Below, in pieces: positions 7,877-15,529 of a stretch of 64,000 nucleotides of DNA. The notes beneath the pieces are model-generated. The model was not told the DNA's origin and made no database searches. It saw only the letters and a program-made list of their open reading frames with translations. Numbering within the stretch: the stretch's first letter is position 1; the number at the start of each line of letters is the position of its first letter. Both the position numbers and the translations under genes were made by a program. The stretch comes from Pseudomonadota bacterium (lineage in GTDB: Bacteria; Myxococcota; Myxococcia; Myxococcales; Myxococcaceae): the NCBI GenBank assembly GCA_023423535.1, contig JAFAFL010000048.1, positions 23,207 through 87,206 of the forward strand, given 5' to 3'.

Positions 7877-10354
7877 TCAGAGCGGCTTCAACACGCTCAG
7901 CGGCACGCGGACCTTCGTCTCCTCGCCGCTCTTGATCTCCACCGGGAGCGCGACGGTCTTCCCGTCCGACCCCACGAGGCGGAGGGTGTGGCGACCTGCG
8001 GATAGCTGCAGGCGCACCATCGGGGTGATGCCCAGCTCGCGCTGGCCGAGGAACACGGTGGACCAGGGCTCGGTCACCAACGTGAGGGAACCGGGCGCGG
8101 CCTGCACCGCGGGAGCTGGAGCGGCGGGCGCTGCACTGGCCGCTGAAGGTGTCGGCGCCTCGTCTCCCCACGCGTCATCGAGGCTCTTCTCCTTCGCGGT
8201 CGCGCGCGCAGGAGCGGGTGCGGGAGTGGATCCCTCGGCGCTCGCCGGCACCACTGCCGTCTTCGCCGGCGCGCGCTGAGCTCGAGGCTTCGCGACCGGC
8301 GCGACGGCAGCGGTCTTCACCGGAGCCGGAGCAGGAGCCGAAGCCGGAGCAGCGGCTCCCTCCTCGAAGCTCAGCGTCTCGAGCACCAGCGGCTCGGCAG
8401 GCTCGGCGGGCGCAGCGGCTGGCGCAGTGACCTGAGCGGCCGCCGCCGGAGCACTCCCGGCATCCGTGGCAGAAGTGGCGGACTCAGCAGCAGCAGCGTC
8501 CGCCACCGGCGCGGCTGCCGGCTGCGGAGTGGCAGCCACGCGCATCAGCGGCTCGGGCTGTGGCGGCGCGGCAGCGGCGGGCACTTCCGAGGACAGGCCC
8601 AGCATGTGCGCGACGTCCTCGTGGAGCCCGAGCATCCAGCCGATGCCACCGACAACCGCGAGCAGCGCGGCGACGGTGAGCGAACCGGCGACGAGGCCTG
8701 CGTCGGCGCGTCGTCTTCGCTCGTCCCGCGGCACGTCGGAGCCCACGCCGGTGAGCGTGCGTCCGTCGTCGTCACCCGGCAGCACCACCTCGGGATGGGT
8801 GCGGTCGAGCGCGAGGTCAGACGGCAGCGCACGGCCGGGGATGGTGAAGTCATCGAGCGCGTCACCCTCCTCGGTGCCGTCGCTCGGATCGTTCCGCTCG
8901 AGCAGCGTGCGCGCGGCGGCATCGACCTCCTCCGCGTCCGCGGCGTTCCCGCGATGGGCGCTGAAGCGCTCGGCCACCGGCGGCGGCGGCGGGGTGATGC
9001 TCCGTCTCTGCCCGGCGCGACCGTGCGGCAGGGTGACCTCCGCATCGCGCGGAGGCCTGCGCCTTCGTTGAGAGGGAGGCGTGACCGGAACCTCGATCGG
9101 CGTGGCGACCGGCGGCGGGCTCTCTGCGGGCGGGGGCCTGCGCTCTCCACCTCGTTCCACCGGAGCGCGCACCGGAGCCCTCCGCGGCAGCGAAGGCGAA
9201 GCAGGCGGCGCGGGTGCATCGGCGGCGACGGGAACGGGCGGCGGCGCAGAAGGAGGCAGCGGCGGCGGGACGATGAACTGCGCCGGCGGCACCGGCTCGG
9301 TGACCAGCGCGCCGTCGTCGCCGTTGAGGAGCCTCGAGAGCTTCAGCTCGCCGGTGAGCTCCACCGAAGAGGCCTGGCTCATCAGCGCGCGCGTCTGGTC
9401 GCGGCGGTCCGCGAAGAGCCGGGCGATGAACTGCGCGCTCTGCTCGGGGTGCCAGATGAGCGGGAAGGCGACCTTCTCGATCGCGCGGGCGAACTCGAGC
9501 GCGGTGGCGTAGCGGTCGTCCCGCGCGCGCTGCAGCGCCTTGAGCACCACCGCGTCGAGCTCCGGCGAGATCTGCCCGTTCCCGCGCGAGGGCGGCGCGA
9601 CGTCGGCCTTGATGGCCTGCATCATCGCGTCTTCGGGCTTCTTCCCGTGGAACAGGCGCATCCCGGTGAGGCACTCGTGCAGCACCACGCCGAGCGAGAA
9701 GAGGTCGCTGCGCGGATCGAGCGGCTCGCCGAGGATCTGCTCCGGCGACATGTAGCCGCTCGTGCCCTTCACCATGCCGACCGACGTCCGCGACGCGCGC
9801 CCCACCGCCTTGGCGATGCCGAAGTCGAGGAGCTTCGTGGTGCCGTCGTAGGTCACCATGATGTTCTTCTCGGCGATGTCGCGGTGGATGACCTGCACCG
9901 CGCGGCCCATCGGATCGGTGAAGGTGTGCGCGTAGTGCAGCGCCAGCGCCGTGTCCCTCACCGCCGCCAGCGTGAAGCCGATGGGGATGGGCTCGTTGTT
10001 CTGCCGGCAGGCGCGCGCGACCTCCACCAGCGTGGCGCCGGGCACGAACTCCATTGCGAGGAACAGCTCCCCGTCCGCGATGTCGAGGTCGAACACCTGC
10101 GCGATGTTCGGGTGCGCGAAGGCGGCGGTGATCCGCGCCTCGTCGAGGAACATCCGGACGAACTCCTCCTCGCCCTTGATGTCCGGGAGGATCTGCTTGA
10201 GCACCACGAACTTGCGGAAGCCCGCGAGCCCGCGTTGGAACGCGAGAAAGATCTCGCTCATCCCTCCGAGCGAGAGGCGGCAGAGGATCTCGTACTTGCC
10301 CAGCTTCCGGCCGCTGTAGTCGTCCGGTGCGAGGATCAGGGTGGGGCCGGCCAT
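7877..10354 (-). CDS. Transmembrane Ser/Thr protein kinase with PEGA domain
   Basis: An 825-residue Hanks-type kinase read from ATG 10354 ('MAGPTLILAPDDYSG'). Visible elements are the nucleotide loop 'LSLGGMSEIF' (28-36), catalytic Lys53 ('VVLKQ'), catalytic loop 'HRDIAEKNIM' (157-166) and 'DFG' (177-179). The catalytic loop has Ala-Glu where eukaryotic Ser/Thr kinases have Lys-Pro; comparable substitutions occur in myxobacterial kinases. A Pro/Ala/Arg-rich cytoplasmic linker follows, then one membrane helix ('VAGSLTVAALLAVVGGIGW'), a Pro/Ala-rich external stalk and a C-terminal PEGA domain ('GSLTLVTEPWSTVFLGQREL'). PEGA domains are external and may sense or bind the envelope. It starts 46 bp from the divergent Kelch lipoprotein gene and may share its promoter region. 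The target is unknown. Confidence 0.93.
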   Translation of the reverse strand: MAGPTLILAPDDYSGRKLGKYEILCRLSLGGMSEIFLAFQRGLAGFRKFVVLKQILPDIKGEEEFVRMFLDEARITAAFAHPNIAQVFDLDIADGELFLAMEFVPGATLVEVARACRQNNEPIPIGFTLAAVRDTALALHYAHTFTDPMGRAVQVIHRDIAEKNIMVTYDGTTKLLDFGIAKAVGRASRTSVGMVKGTSGYMSPEQILGEPLDPRSDLFSLGVVLHECLTGMRLFHGKKPEDAMMQAIKADVAPPSRGNGQISPELDAVVLKALQRARDDRYATALEFARAIEKVAFPLIWHPEQSAQFIARLFADRRDQTRALMSQASSVELTGELKLSRLLNGDDGALVTEPVPPAQFIVPPPLPPSAPPPVPVAADAPAPPASPSLPRRAPVRAPVERGGERRPPPAESPPPVATPIEVPVTPPSQRRRRPPRDAEVTLPHGRAGQRRSITPPPPPVAERFSAHRGNAADAEEVDAAARTLLERNDPSDGTEEGDALDDFTIPGRALPSDLALDRTHPEVVLPGDDDGRTLTGVGSDVPRDERRRRADAGLVAGSLTVAALLAVVGGIGWMLGLHEDVAHMLGLSSEVPAAAAPPQPEPLMRVAATPQPAAAPVADAAAAESATSATDAGSAPAAAAQVTAPAAAPAEPAEPLVLETLSFEEGAAAPASAPAPAPVKTAAVAPVAKPRAQRAPAKTAVVPASAEGSTPAPAPARATAKEKSLDDAWGDEAPTPSAASAAPAAPAPAVQAAPGSLTLVTEPWSTVFLGQRELGITPMVRLQLSAGRHTLRLVGSDGKTVALPVEIKSGEETKVRVPLSVLKPL

Positions 10355-10400
10355 GCGTGGGTCGCCGGCGACTATAGCCAATCCGGTATGCTGACCGCCT

Positions 10401-12092
10401 GTGCGCACCCCCTCGCGTGGTCGCTTACTTCATTTTCCAATCATCGCCCGTCTGCCGCGCGGGGTAGGCCTCTGTGCGCTGGCGCTGCTGGCCCTCTCCG
10501 CGCTCGGAGGCGGCGTCGCCGGCTGCCGCACGCCGGAGGTCGGGCTGCACGTCACGGTCGCAGGTCCGCTGGTCCCCGGCGCGCAGTTCGATCGCTTGTC
10601 CCTCGTCGCCTATCTCGCCGACGACCGCACCCCGCTCTACTCGGAGCGGGTGGAGGGCGAAGCGCTCGCGCTGCCCTTCGCGTTCAATCTCCTCGGCGGT
10701 CCCGGCACGCCGGAGGGAACGCGGGTGCACGTGCTCGCTTCCGCCGAGTTGAGCGGCTCGGTGGTCTCCGCCGCGCGCGGCGAGGCGCTGCTGCTGCCCG
10801 GTGAAGGGGGACGTCTCGAGCTCACCCTTCCGGTTCCGGTGGAGCCTCCCGCGCAGCCTCTCCCCACCGAGGCCTGCGACGATGGCGAGGACAACGACGA
10901 CGACGGGCTCGCCGACTGCGCCGATCCCGACTGCGCGGGAGAGACCTGCGCGAGCGGCGGCCGCGTCTGCACCGCGCTCGAGGGCAGCAACTCCGGAGGC
11001 TCGGGGGCTGCGGCGGCGGTGTGCGGTTGCGGAGCGAAGACGCTCGGCCAGTGGCAGCCGCCCCTGCCCGGCTTCACCCCTCGCACCGGCGCGCTCGCGC
11101 TGAGGCTCGAAGAGGGCCCGCGCGCAGGATCGATCCTCATCGCCGGCGGCATCGAGAGCACCGGCCCCTCGAAGCGGGTGGAGCTCTACCGCCCGGAGCT
11201 GAGCCAGCTCGAGTCGGTCACCCTCTCCGCGGCGCGCGCCGAACCGGCGTTGGCCGAACTGCCGGGAGGCGACGTGCTCGTCATCGGCGGTGAGGCCTCT
11301 CCGAACGCGACGGGCTCCTTCGAGCGCGTGCGCATCGGCGCCGGCGGGGCCTCGGTCTCCTCGCCGGTGGATTTCGCGCCGCCGCTCACCGTCTCCCGAG
11401 CCCTCGCGCTTCGTCACCGCGACACCGTGCTGCTCACCGGCGGCACGCTCGCCGAGCGCCTCGTGCGCCTGTCATCTCCAGACTTCGCGACCGGTGCCTG
11501 GCTGGAGTTGCCGTCGCTCGCCGCCGGCCACGCAGGCGCAGCACCCCTCGCACCTGGGCTCTTCGCCCTCGCCGCCCAGGGCCCGTCGCTCGATCCGCAA
11601 CACGCGCCCACCGCAGCGGTGGACCTCGTCGGCATCGACGGCACGAACGTGCTCGTCCAATCAGGCCCGCCTCTCCCACTGCCGCTCTCGCACGCGGCGG
11701 TCGCGCGCACCTCCCGCGGAAGGGTGCTGGTGGTCGGCGGCGAAGGGCCTGACGGCGCGAGCGCCCGCGCGTTCCTCATCGAAGGGCAGGGCCCGGCGGT
11801 GGCGGTGCGCGAGACGCGGCCTCTGCCCGAAGCGCTCTCCCGGCCGCGCGCGGTGACGCTGCGGTCCGGCTGGGTGTACGTGCTCGACGAGGCGAGCGGC
11901 GCCTCCGTGTGGTTCGATCCCGCTGCCGAAGCGTTCGTGCGCGCCACGCCCGCGCCGCTCTTCCTCGGAGCGCGGCGCACCGGCGAGGCCCTGGTGGCCA
12001 CCGACGACCGGGTCATGCGCATCGCCGGACTCGTCACCGGTGGAACCGTCGAGGGCTCGGCGCAGGTCGTGGAGCCCCGCTGCGCGCCGTAG
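10401..12092 (+). CDS. Kelch-repeat lipoprotein with Asp-rich calcium-type segment
   Basis: The 563-residue product begins at GTG 10401 and has a lipoprotein signal peptide ('GLCALALLALSALGGGVAGC', lipobox VAGC near residue 42). An acidic segment follows ('CDDGEDNDDDGLADCADPDC'), a motif widespread in myxobacterial MopE-like surface proteins and probably binding calcium. The rest is a Kelch beta-propeller with repeated double-Gly turns: 'GSILIAGGI', 'GDVLVIGGEA', 'DTVLLTGGTL', 'GRVLVVGGEG'. It should be anchored to a membrane and face outwards, as a binding or scaffold protein; no enzymatic residues are seen. It diverges from the Ser/Thr kinase across only 46 bp, so coordinated expression is possible. 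Confidence 0.85.
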   Translation: MRTPSRGRLLHFPIIARLPRGVGLCALALLALSALGGGVAGCRTPEVGLHVTVAGPLVPGAQFDRLSLVAYLADDRTPLYSERVEGEALALPFAFNLLGGPGTPEGTRVHVLASAELSGSVVSAARGEALLLPGEGGRLELTLPVPVEPPAQPLPTEACDDGEDNDDDGLADCADPDCAGETCASGGRVCTALEGSNSGGSGAAAAVCGCGAKTLGQWQPPLPGFTPRTGALALRLEEGPRAGSILIAGGIESTGPSKRVELYRPELSQLESVTLSAARAEPALAELPGGDVLVIGGEASPNATGSFERVRIGAGGASVSSPVDFAPPLTVSRALALRHRDTVLLTGGTLAERLVRLSSPDFATGAWLELPSLAAGHAGAAPLAPGLFALAAQGPSLDPQHAPTAAVDLVGIDGTNVLVQSGPPLPLPLSHAAVARTSRGRVLVVGGEGPDGASARAFLIEGQGPAVAVRETRPLPEALSRPRAVTLRSGWVYVLDEASGASVWFDPAAEAFVRATPAPLFLGARRTGEALVATDDRVMRIAGLVTGGTVEGSAQVVEPRCAP

Positions 12093-12131
12093 GAGGCGCA
12101 ACTCCTCGGGGAGCCGCTGCTGCGAACAAGG

Positions 12132-12851
12132 TCAGTGGATGGCGGTCTGCCATTCACTGACGAGGCGGGGCAGTCGCCGAGAGGGGACGTATCCCAGCCT
12201 CTGCTCGACCATGCCGCCGACGCCTGGAGCGACGAGTCCCTGCTCGTCCTTGTGCGCGTCGATCGCGAAACTGACGAACTGGAACCGGGCAGCGATGCTA
12301 GAGGGGAAAGCAGCCTTCAGCCGGCGCTCCGCGCCTCGCAGCATCACGGGCGCAGCGATGATGATGCGGAGCGGGTCGAGCTCGAGGAGGACCTTCTCGA
12401 GATTCGTCCGGACCACACAGCTGCTCGCGATGATCGACTTCGCGATGACGACGGTCTCGATGCCCCGACGGATGCGCGGATCGACGTAGCTTTGTACGAC
12501 CGTCGCCAGGTCCCTTTCGCCCGGGTAGGTTCTTCGGTCCGTCCAGTAGCAGATCAAGCGCGCCTGTTCGGCGTCCAGAGATCTCAGCATCCCCGTGACG
12601 AGGAAATCCGCATCCTCCGGCGTGGAGACCAGAACGAAGGGCTCCCCCGGTGAGGGCATCTTCTTTCTCACGGCGCTGCCGAGACTCTCGCCAACCTCCG
12701 TGATCGCCGTCCGGTACTCCTCCGGACCCTGCGCTCCGATCAGCGTCGCCAACTGCTTCTTCACCCGGGCCGCCGCAACCGGCAGAAATCGCCGCCCGGA
12801 CGGCACCGCTGCCTGCTTCGTGGAACTCTGTCGGGGGACTCGTTCGCTCAC
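12132..12851 (-). CDS. Uracil phosphoribosyltransferase-like protein with degenerate PRPP loop
   Basis: Read from GTG 12851, which overlaps the upstream nuclease gene's stop in a 4-bp GTGA, giving 239 residues; a longer ORF would run far into that gene. The fold resembles UPRT-type phosphoribosyltransferases: 'IIIAAPVMLRGAERRLKAAF' matches the UPRT 'LVAAPEG...' strand, and 'FAIDAHKDEQGLVAPGVGG' matches 'ASIDQGLNEHGYIIPGLGD'. The PRPP-binding loop, normally DPMLATGGS, reads 'AKSIIASSC', so the acidic residue and the glycines are lost and ordinary catalysis is doubtful. It could be a nucleotide sensor, an altered enzyme or an inhibitor of its nuclease partner. Relationship inferred by eye; a structure prediction would settle it. 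Confidence 0.6.
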   Translation of the reverse strand: MSERVPRQSSTKQAAVPSGRRFLPVAAARVKKQLATLIGAQGPEEYRTAITEVGESLGSAVRKKMPSPGEPFVLVSTPEDADFLVTGMLRSLDAEQARLICYWTDRRTYPGERDLATVVQSYVDPRIRRGIETVVIAKSIIASSCVVRTNLEKVLLELDPLRIIIAAPVMLRGAERRLKAAFPSSIAARFQFVSFAIDAHKDEQGLVAPGVGGMVEQRLGYVPSRRLPRLVSEWQTAIH

Positions 12852-13732
12852 AGAAGCTCCAGGACCGACTCGACGCTCGACGGCCGTTCGCGGCGAACGG
12901 CCTCGACGAATCGCCTGAAGCGGTGACTTGTACAGGGAAGTCGGCCAGAGATTCCACTGGAGGTCGAGTAGCTGAGCATTCCTGATCGCACCTCCACCGA
13001 CACTCCGTTCACCTGGGCGAGGTGCGCTCGGGCGTCGCGCCACGAACGCGTCGGCCGCCAGCGCCGCCTGATGGGCGTTGGGAGATCGTTCAGCCTGCCG
13101 ATGACCTCACCGACGTCGACGAACCGGCCGAGCCGTCGCGCGTTCTCCCAGGCAAAGGCAACGTCCTTCCAGATCATCTCCAGGTCGGAGGGCGTCGGCT
13201 TCTCCAGGACGCACGACGCAGCGGCTGCGAGCTGAACCTTGCCCGCCTGACGTAGCAGCCGCTCGGGTCGCGCCTCTCCCGGGAAGACGACCACTGCAAC
13301 GTCCTTGACGGGCCTGCGTGCACATCGGAGCTGCGCGGCCACCTTTTGGGAGGCCACGACGAGACACAGCTCCAGCCGCCGCCCTTTATAGCGGACGCGG
13401 CGCTGGGCTTCGAAGTCGGGGCGCACGGCGGACCATCCGAGCTTCTTGACGCGCTTGAGCTGAAAGTGGCTCCGCAGGTCTGCGCGATCTTCGACCCAGT
13501 CGTCGACGCGCGTGTTCTTCAGCTGAGACGCCACCCGGACCTGCTTGCCCGCGGCGACCTCGGTGGCGGCTACCAGGATGCGGTACGTGGCGAAGAGGCG
13601 CTCGAAATCGCTCCCCCGAACCGCTGCCACGCCTCCGCGGTGCATGTTCGTCACGGACTTCGACAGCGGCTGCCTCCTGACGCGCGAGCGCGGAGAGCAT
13701 AGTTGCTCCTGATCCGTCAGCAACTCAGGCAA
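12848..13732 (-). CDS. PD-(D/E)XK-like endonuclease-family protein (Cap4/DUF4297-like N-terminus)
   Basis: 294 residues if TTG 13732 is the start; ATG 13645 ('MHRGGVAAVRGSDFE') is an equally possible start, and neither has a good ribosome-binding site. After a Gly-rich entry ('RGGVAAVRGSDFERLFATYR') comes an acidic residue pair (D77/D78) and 'HFQLKRVKKLGW', giving the Glu...Asp...QxK order of PD-(D/E)XK nucleases. The same layout is seen in Cap4-type dsDNA nucleases of CBASS and in other defence nucleases. The C-terminal half is Arg/Trp-rich with no motif I recognise. No cyclase or SAVED domain lies nearby, so this is not a CBASS operon. It is coupled to the UPRT-like gene by a 4-bp overlap and sits 27 bp after the RES toxin gene. 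Confidence 0.6.
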   Translation of the reverse strand: MPELLTDQEQLCSPRSRVRRQPLSKSVTNMHRGGVAAVRGSDFERLFATYRILVAATEVAAGKQVRVASQLKNTRVDDWVEDRADLRSHFQLKRVKKLGWSAVRPDFEAQRRVRYKGRRLELCLVVASQKVAAQLRCARRPVKDVAVVVFPGEARPERLLRQAGKVQLAAAASCVLEKPTPSDLEMIWKDVAFAWENARRLGRFVDVGEVIGRLNDLPTPIRRRWRPTRSWRDARAHLAQVNGVSVEVRSGMLSYSTSSGISGRLPCTSHRFRRFVEAVRRERPSSVESVLELL

Positions 13733-13759
13733 GTCGAGGCCTGAGGCTCGGACGTCACG

Positions 13760-14542
13760 TCACCCGGTCGCCGGCTGCGGCAGCTTCCCCTCCACGAGGA
13801 AGTCGGTCAGCGGGAAGGTGAAGCTCGTCCACACCGCTTCGGTGAGGTCCTTCCGGCGGAACTCGACCTTCTGCGGATCGACGGTGCACAGCCAGCTCTG
13901 CATTGCCGGCAGCGGCTTCGGCGAGGCGAACGCGTCGGGACTCATCACCGCCACGCAGCGGCCGTCCCTGCGGTGCGCGCGCGCGGAGTGGAAGACGAAC
14001 GCTTCGATCTCCGCTTCGCGCATCTGCCGCCCGAGGCGCTGCGGCACGGAGTAGTCCACCGGCGAGGAGATGCTCGCGCGGTGCGCGCTGAACGGAGGGG
14101 CGGTGAGGTCGATGCCGCGCTCGGTGCGCACCCCGACCTGGAAGGCGGAGTGCTGCGTCTGCAGCCGGCCAATGTCCGCGGCGGTGCCGGAGAGAAACAC
14201 GAACCGGTAGTAGGCGACCTCAGCGAGGCAGGTCTCGATCTCCACCGCGCCGTAGAAGATGCCGCGCTCGGTCCTCGTGCCGAACCGCGAACCGTTGCGT
14301 AGCGGCGGGTGCCGGAAGGGCGTGGCGAGAAGGTAGTGCAGCCCCCTCTCCTCGACCCAGGAGGGGACCTTCGGCTTCGCGCGGTCGTCGATCAGCTCCT
14401 CGAGGACGAGCTGCTCCGCGTTGCTGTCCACCAGCTTGCGGGTGCTGTTGATGAACTGGGATTCACGGACCCGCCAGGGCCGCAGCTCCAGGGCGACCGC
14501 GTCAGAGGGCCCCCCGCATGGCGTCCAGGTATTCTGAGACAC
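13760..14542 (-). CDS. RES-domain toxin of a RES-Xre toxin-antitoxin pair
   Basis: A 260-residue protein with the RES fold: an N-terminal Arg ('ELRPWRVRESQF'), 'RFGTRTERGIFYGAVEIETC' with the conserved Tyr, then 'LAEVAYYRF', and the late block 'SVPQRLGRQMREAEIEAFVF'. RES toxins of known systems (e.g. MbcT of Mycobacterium tuberculosis) deplete cellular NAD+. The ATG at 14542 lies inside the antitoxin gene (41-bp overlap), matching the usual antitoxin-first order. At 260 residues it is longer than minimal RES toxins, with extra N-terminal sequence. Family assignment is good; toxicity is inferred from the family. Confidence 0.85.
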   Translation of the reverse strand: MSQNTWTPCGGPSDAVALELRPWRVRESQFINSTRKLVDSNAEQLVLEELIDDRAKPKVPSWVEERGLHYLLATPFRHPPLRNGSRFGTRTERGIFYGAVEIETCLAEVAYYRFVFLSGTAADIGRLQTQHSAFQVGVRTERGIDLTAPPFSAHRASISSPVDYSVPQRLGRQMREAEIEAFVFHSARAHRRDGRCVAVMSPDAFASPKPLPAMQSWLCTVDPQKVEFRRKDLTEAVWTSFTFPLTDFLVEGKLPQPATG

Positions 14543-14894
14543 TGAAAAGCCCCCGTGCGCGCTTCACCAATTCCGCCGGCACCCCGTCGAGGTGCGTGTT
14601 CTGTGCATGGAACCACGCCTTCAACGCCTTGGCGTCACCGCCCACGATGGTGTCCAGACTCCGGAAGATTCGCAGAAGCACCAGCGCCAGTTCGCCTTCC
14701 TTGCTCTCCAGATTGAGCAAGTATTGACCCTTGTGCATTCTGGACACCGAGGCGGTGGACAAGCCAATCACCGCCGCGAGGTGTCCCTGTCCCAGCCCGA
14801 GCTGCTCCGCCGCGCGGCAGAGCGCCTTCGTCACCACCGCCTCCCGCGAGACCTCCGCCGTCTCCGCGACCGACACCGACTGCGACTGGGGCAT
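14502..14894 (-). CDS. Xre/MbcA/ParS-type antitoxin
   Basis: Read from ATG 14894 ('MPQSQSVSVAETAEVSREAV'), 130 residues; the ORF extends further upstream but that part has no antitoxin character. The N-terminal half has a Xre-like helix-turn-helix ('QLGLGQGHLAAVIGLSTASV'). The C-terminal half is the MbcA/ParS toxin-binding domain ('IFRSLDTIVGGDAKALKAWF', then 'HLDGVPAELV' and 'VSEYLDAMRGAL'). It should neutralise the overlapping RES toxin by binding it and may repress its own promoter. It lies 83 bp downstream of the DUF2378 gene on the same strand, a gap large enough for its own promoter, although none is obvious. Confidence 0.87.
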   Translation of the reverse strand: MPQSQSVSVAETAEVSREAVVTKALCRAAEQLGLGQGHLAAVIGLSTASVSRMHKGQYLLNLESKEGELALVLLRIFRSLDTIVGGDAKALKAWFHAQNTHLDGVPAELVKRARGLFSVSEYLDAMRGAL

Positions 14895-14977
14895 CACCCA
14901 CCTCCGGGACTGGCTTTCCTCAGAAACAATAAGGCCTCCATCGTTCTGGTGCAACCCCAGGTGCGGCCGGTCCGGGT

Positions 14978-15529
14978 CTACCACCGGACATGGAGCTCGT
15001 ACTGCGGTCCATCCACCCGCTCGAGGGTCACGGCCGGCTCCGGCTGTCCGGTCAGCCGGACGATGGCCTCCAGCACGCCCTTCGTGAGGTGGGGGAGGGG
15101 ACGGTGGGGGTCCTTCATCACGATCCGCCAGGCCCTCGGGCCGATGGGGTGACCGTCCACCTCGTGGTCCTCCCTGCCGGCGCGCACGTAGGTGGGCAGC
15201 CTCGCCAGGCAGCGGTCCGTCCCCATCATCCTCGCCGCAGCGGCGAGCACCTTTCCCACCACTGTCTGTTCAAAGCCGGAAACCCAGACATGCCCGAGCC
15301 TGCGCCAGCCTTCCTCTTCCGCAAGCTCGCCGAAGAGGTGCCGCCGGGCGATATCCAGACATTCCTTGTACACCCGCGTCGGGTAGCTCCCCTTCGGACG
15401 GTCGGGGTCGTAGCCGGCCCTGCGCAGGCGCTCGAGCAGCTCTCCCTTCGGCGCCAGCGAATGGCGGAAGAGCGCCTCGAACGAGCGCAGGTGAACGGGG
15501 GTGTCCGCCGCGTTCCCGCTCGGGCTCAA
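14978..15529 (-). CDS. DUF2378 (TIGR02265) family protein
   Basis: Start chosen at TTG 15529, inside a 4-bp TTGA overlap with the rtcB stop, giving 183 residues, close to the usual family length. Family signatures are 'FEALFRHSLAPKGELLERLR' (residues about 17-36), 'YPTRVYKECLDIARRHLF' with the downstream 'WRRLGHVWVSGFEQTVVG', and a C-terminal beta-rich block ending 'YELHVRW'. The family is, to my knowledge, nearly confined to myxobacteria and has no known function, so it serves as a lineage marker. Coupling to rtcB is notable because family members usually stand alone; a role with the RNA ligase is conjecture. Confidence 0.8.
   Translation of the reverse strand: MSPSGNAADTPVHLRSFEALFRHSLAPKGELLERLRRAGYDPDRPKGSYPTRVYKECLDIARRHLFGELAEEEGWRRLGHVWVSGFEQTVVGKVLAAAARMMGTDRCLARLPTYVRAGREDHEVDGHPIGPRAWRIVMKDPHRPLPHLTKGVLEAIVRLTGQPEPAVTLERVDGPQYELHVRW

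Noticed and set aside
12852..13043. Longer UPRT-like protein starting at 13043
   Set aside because: It would overlap the nuclease gene by 196 bp; the GTGA start at 12851 gives a coupled and more compact fit.
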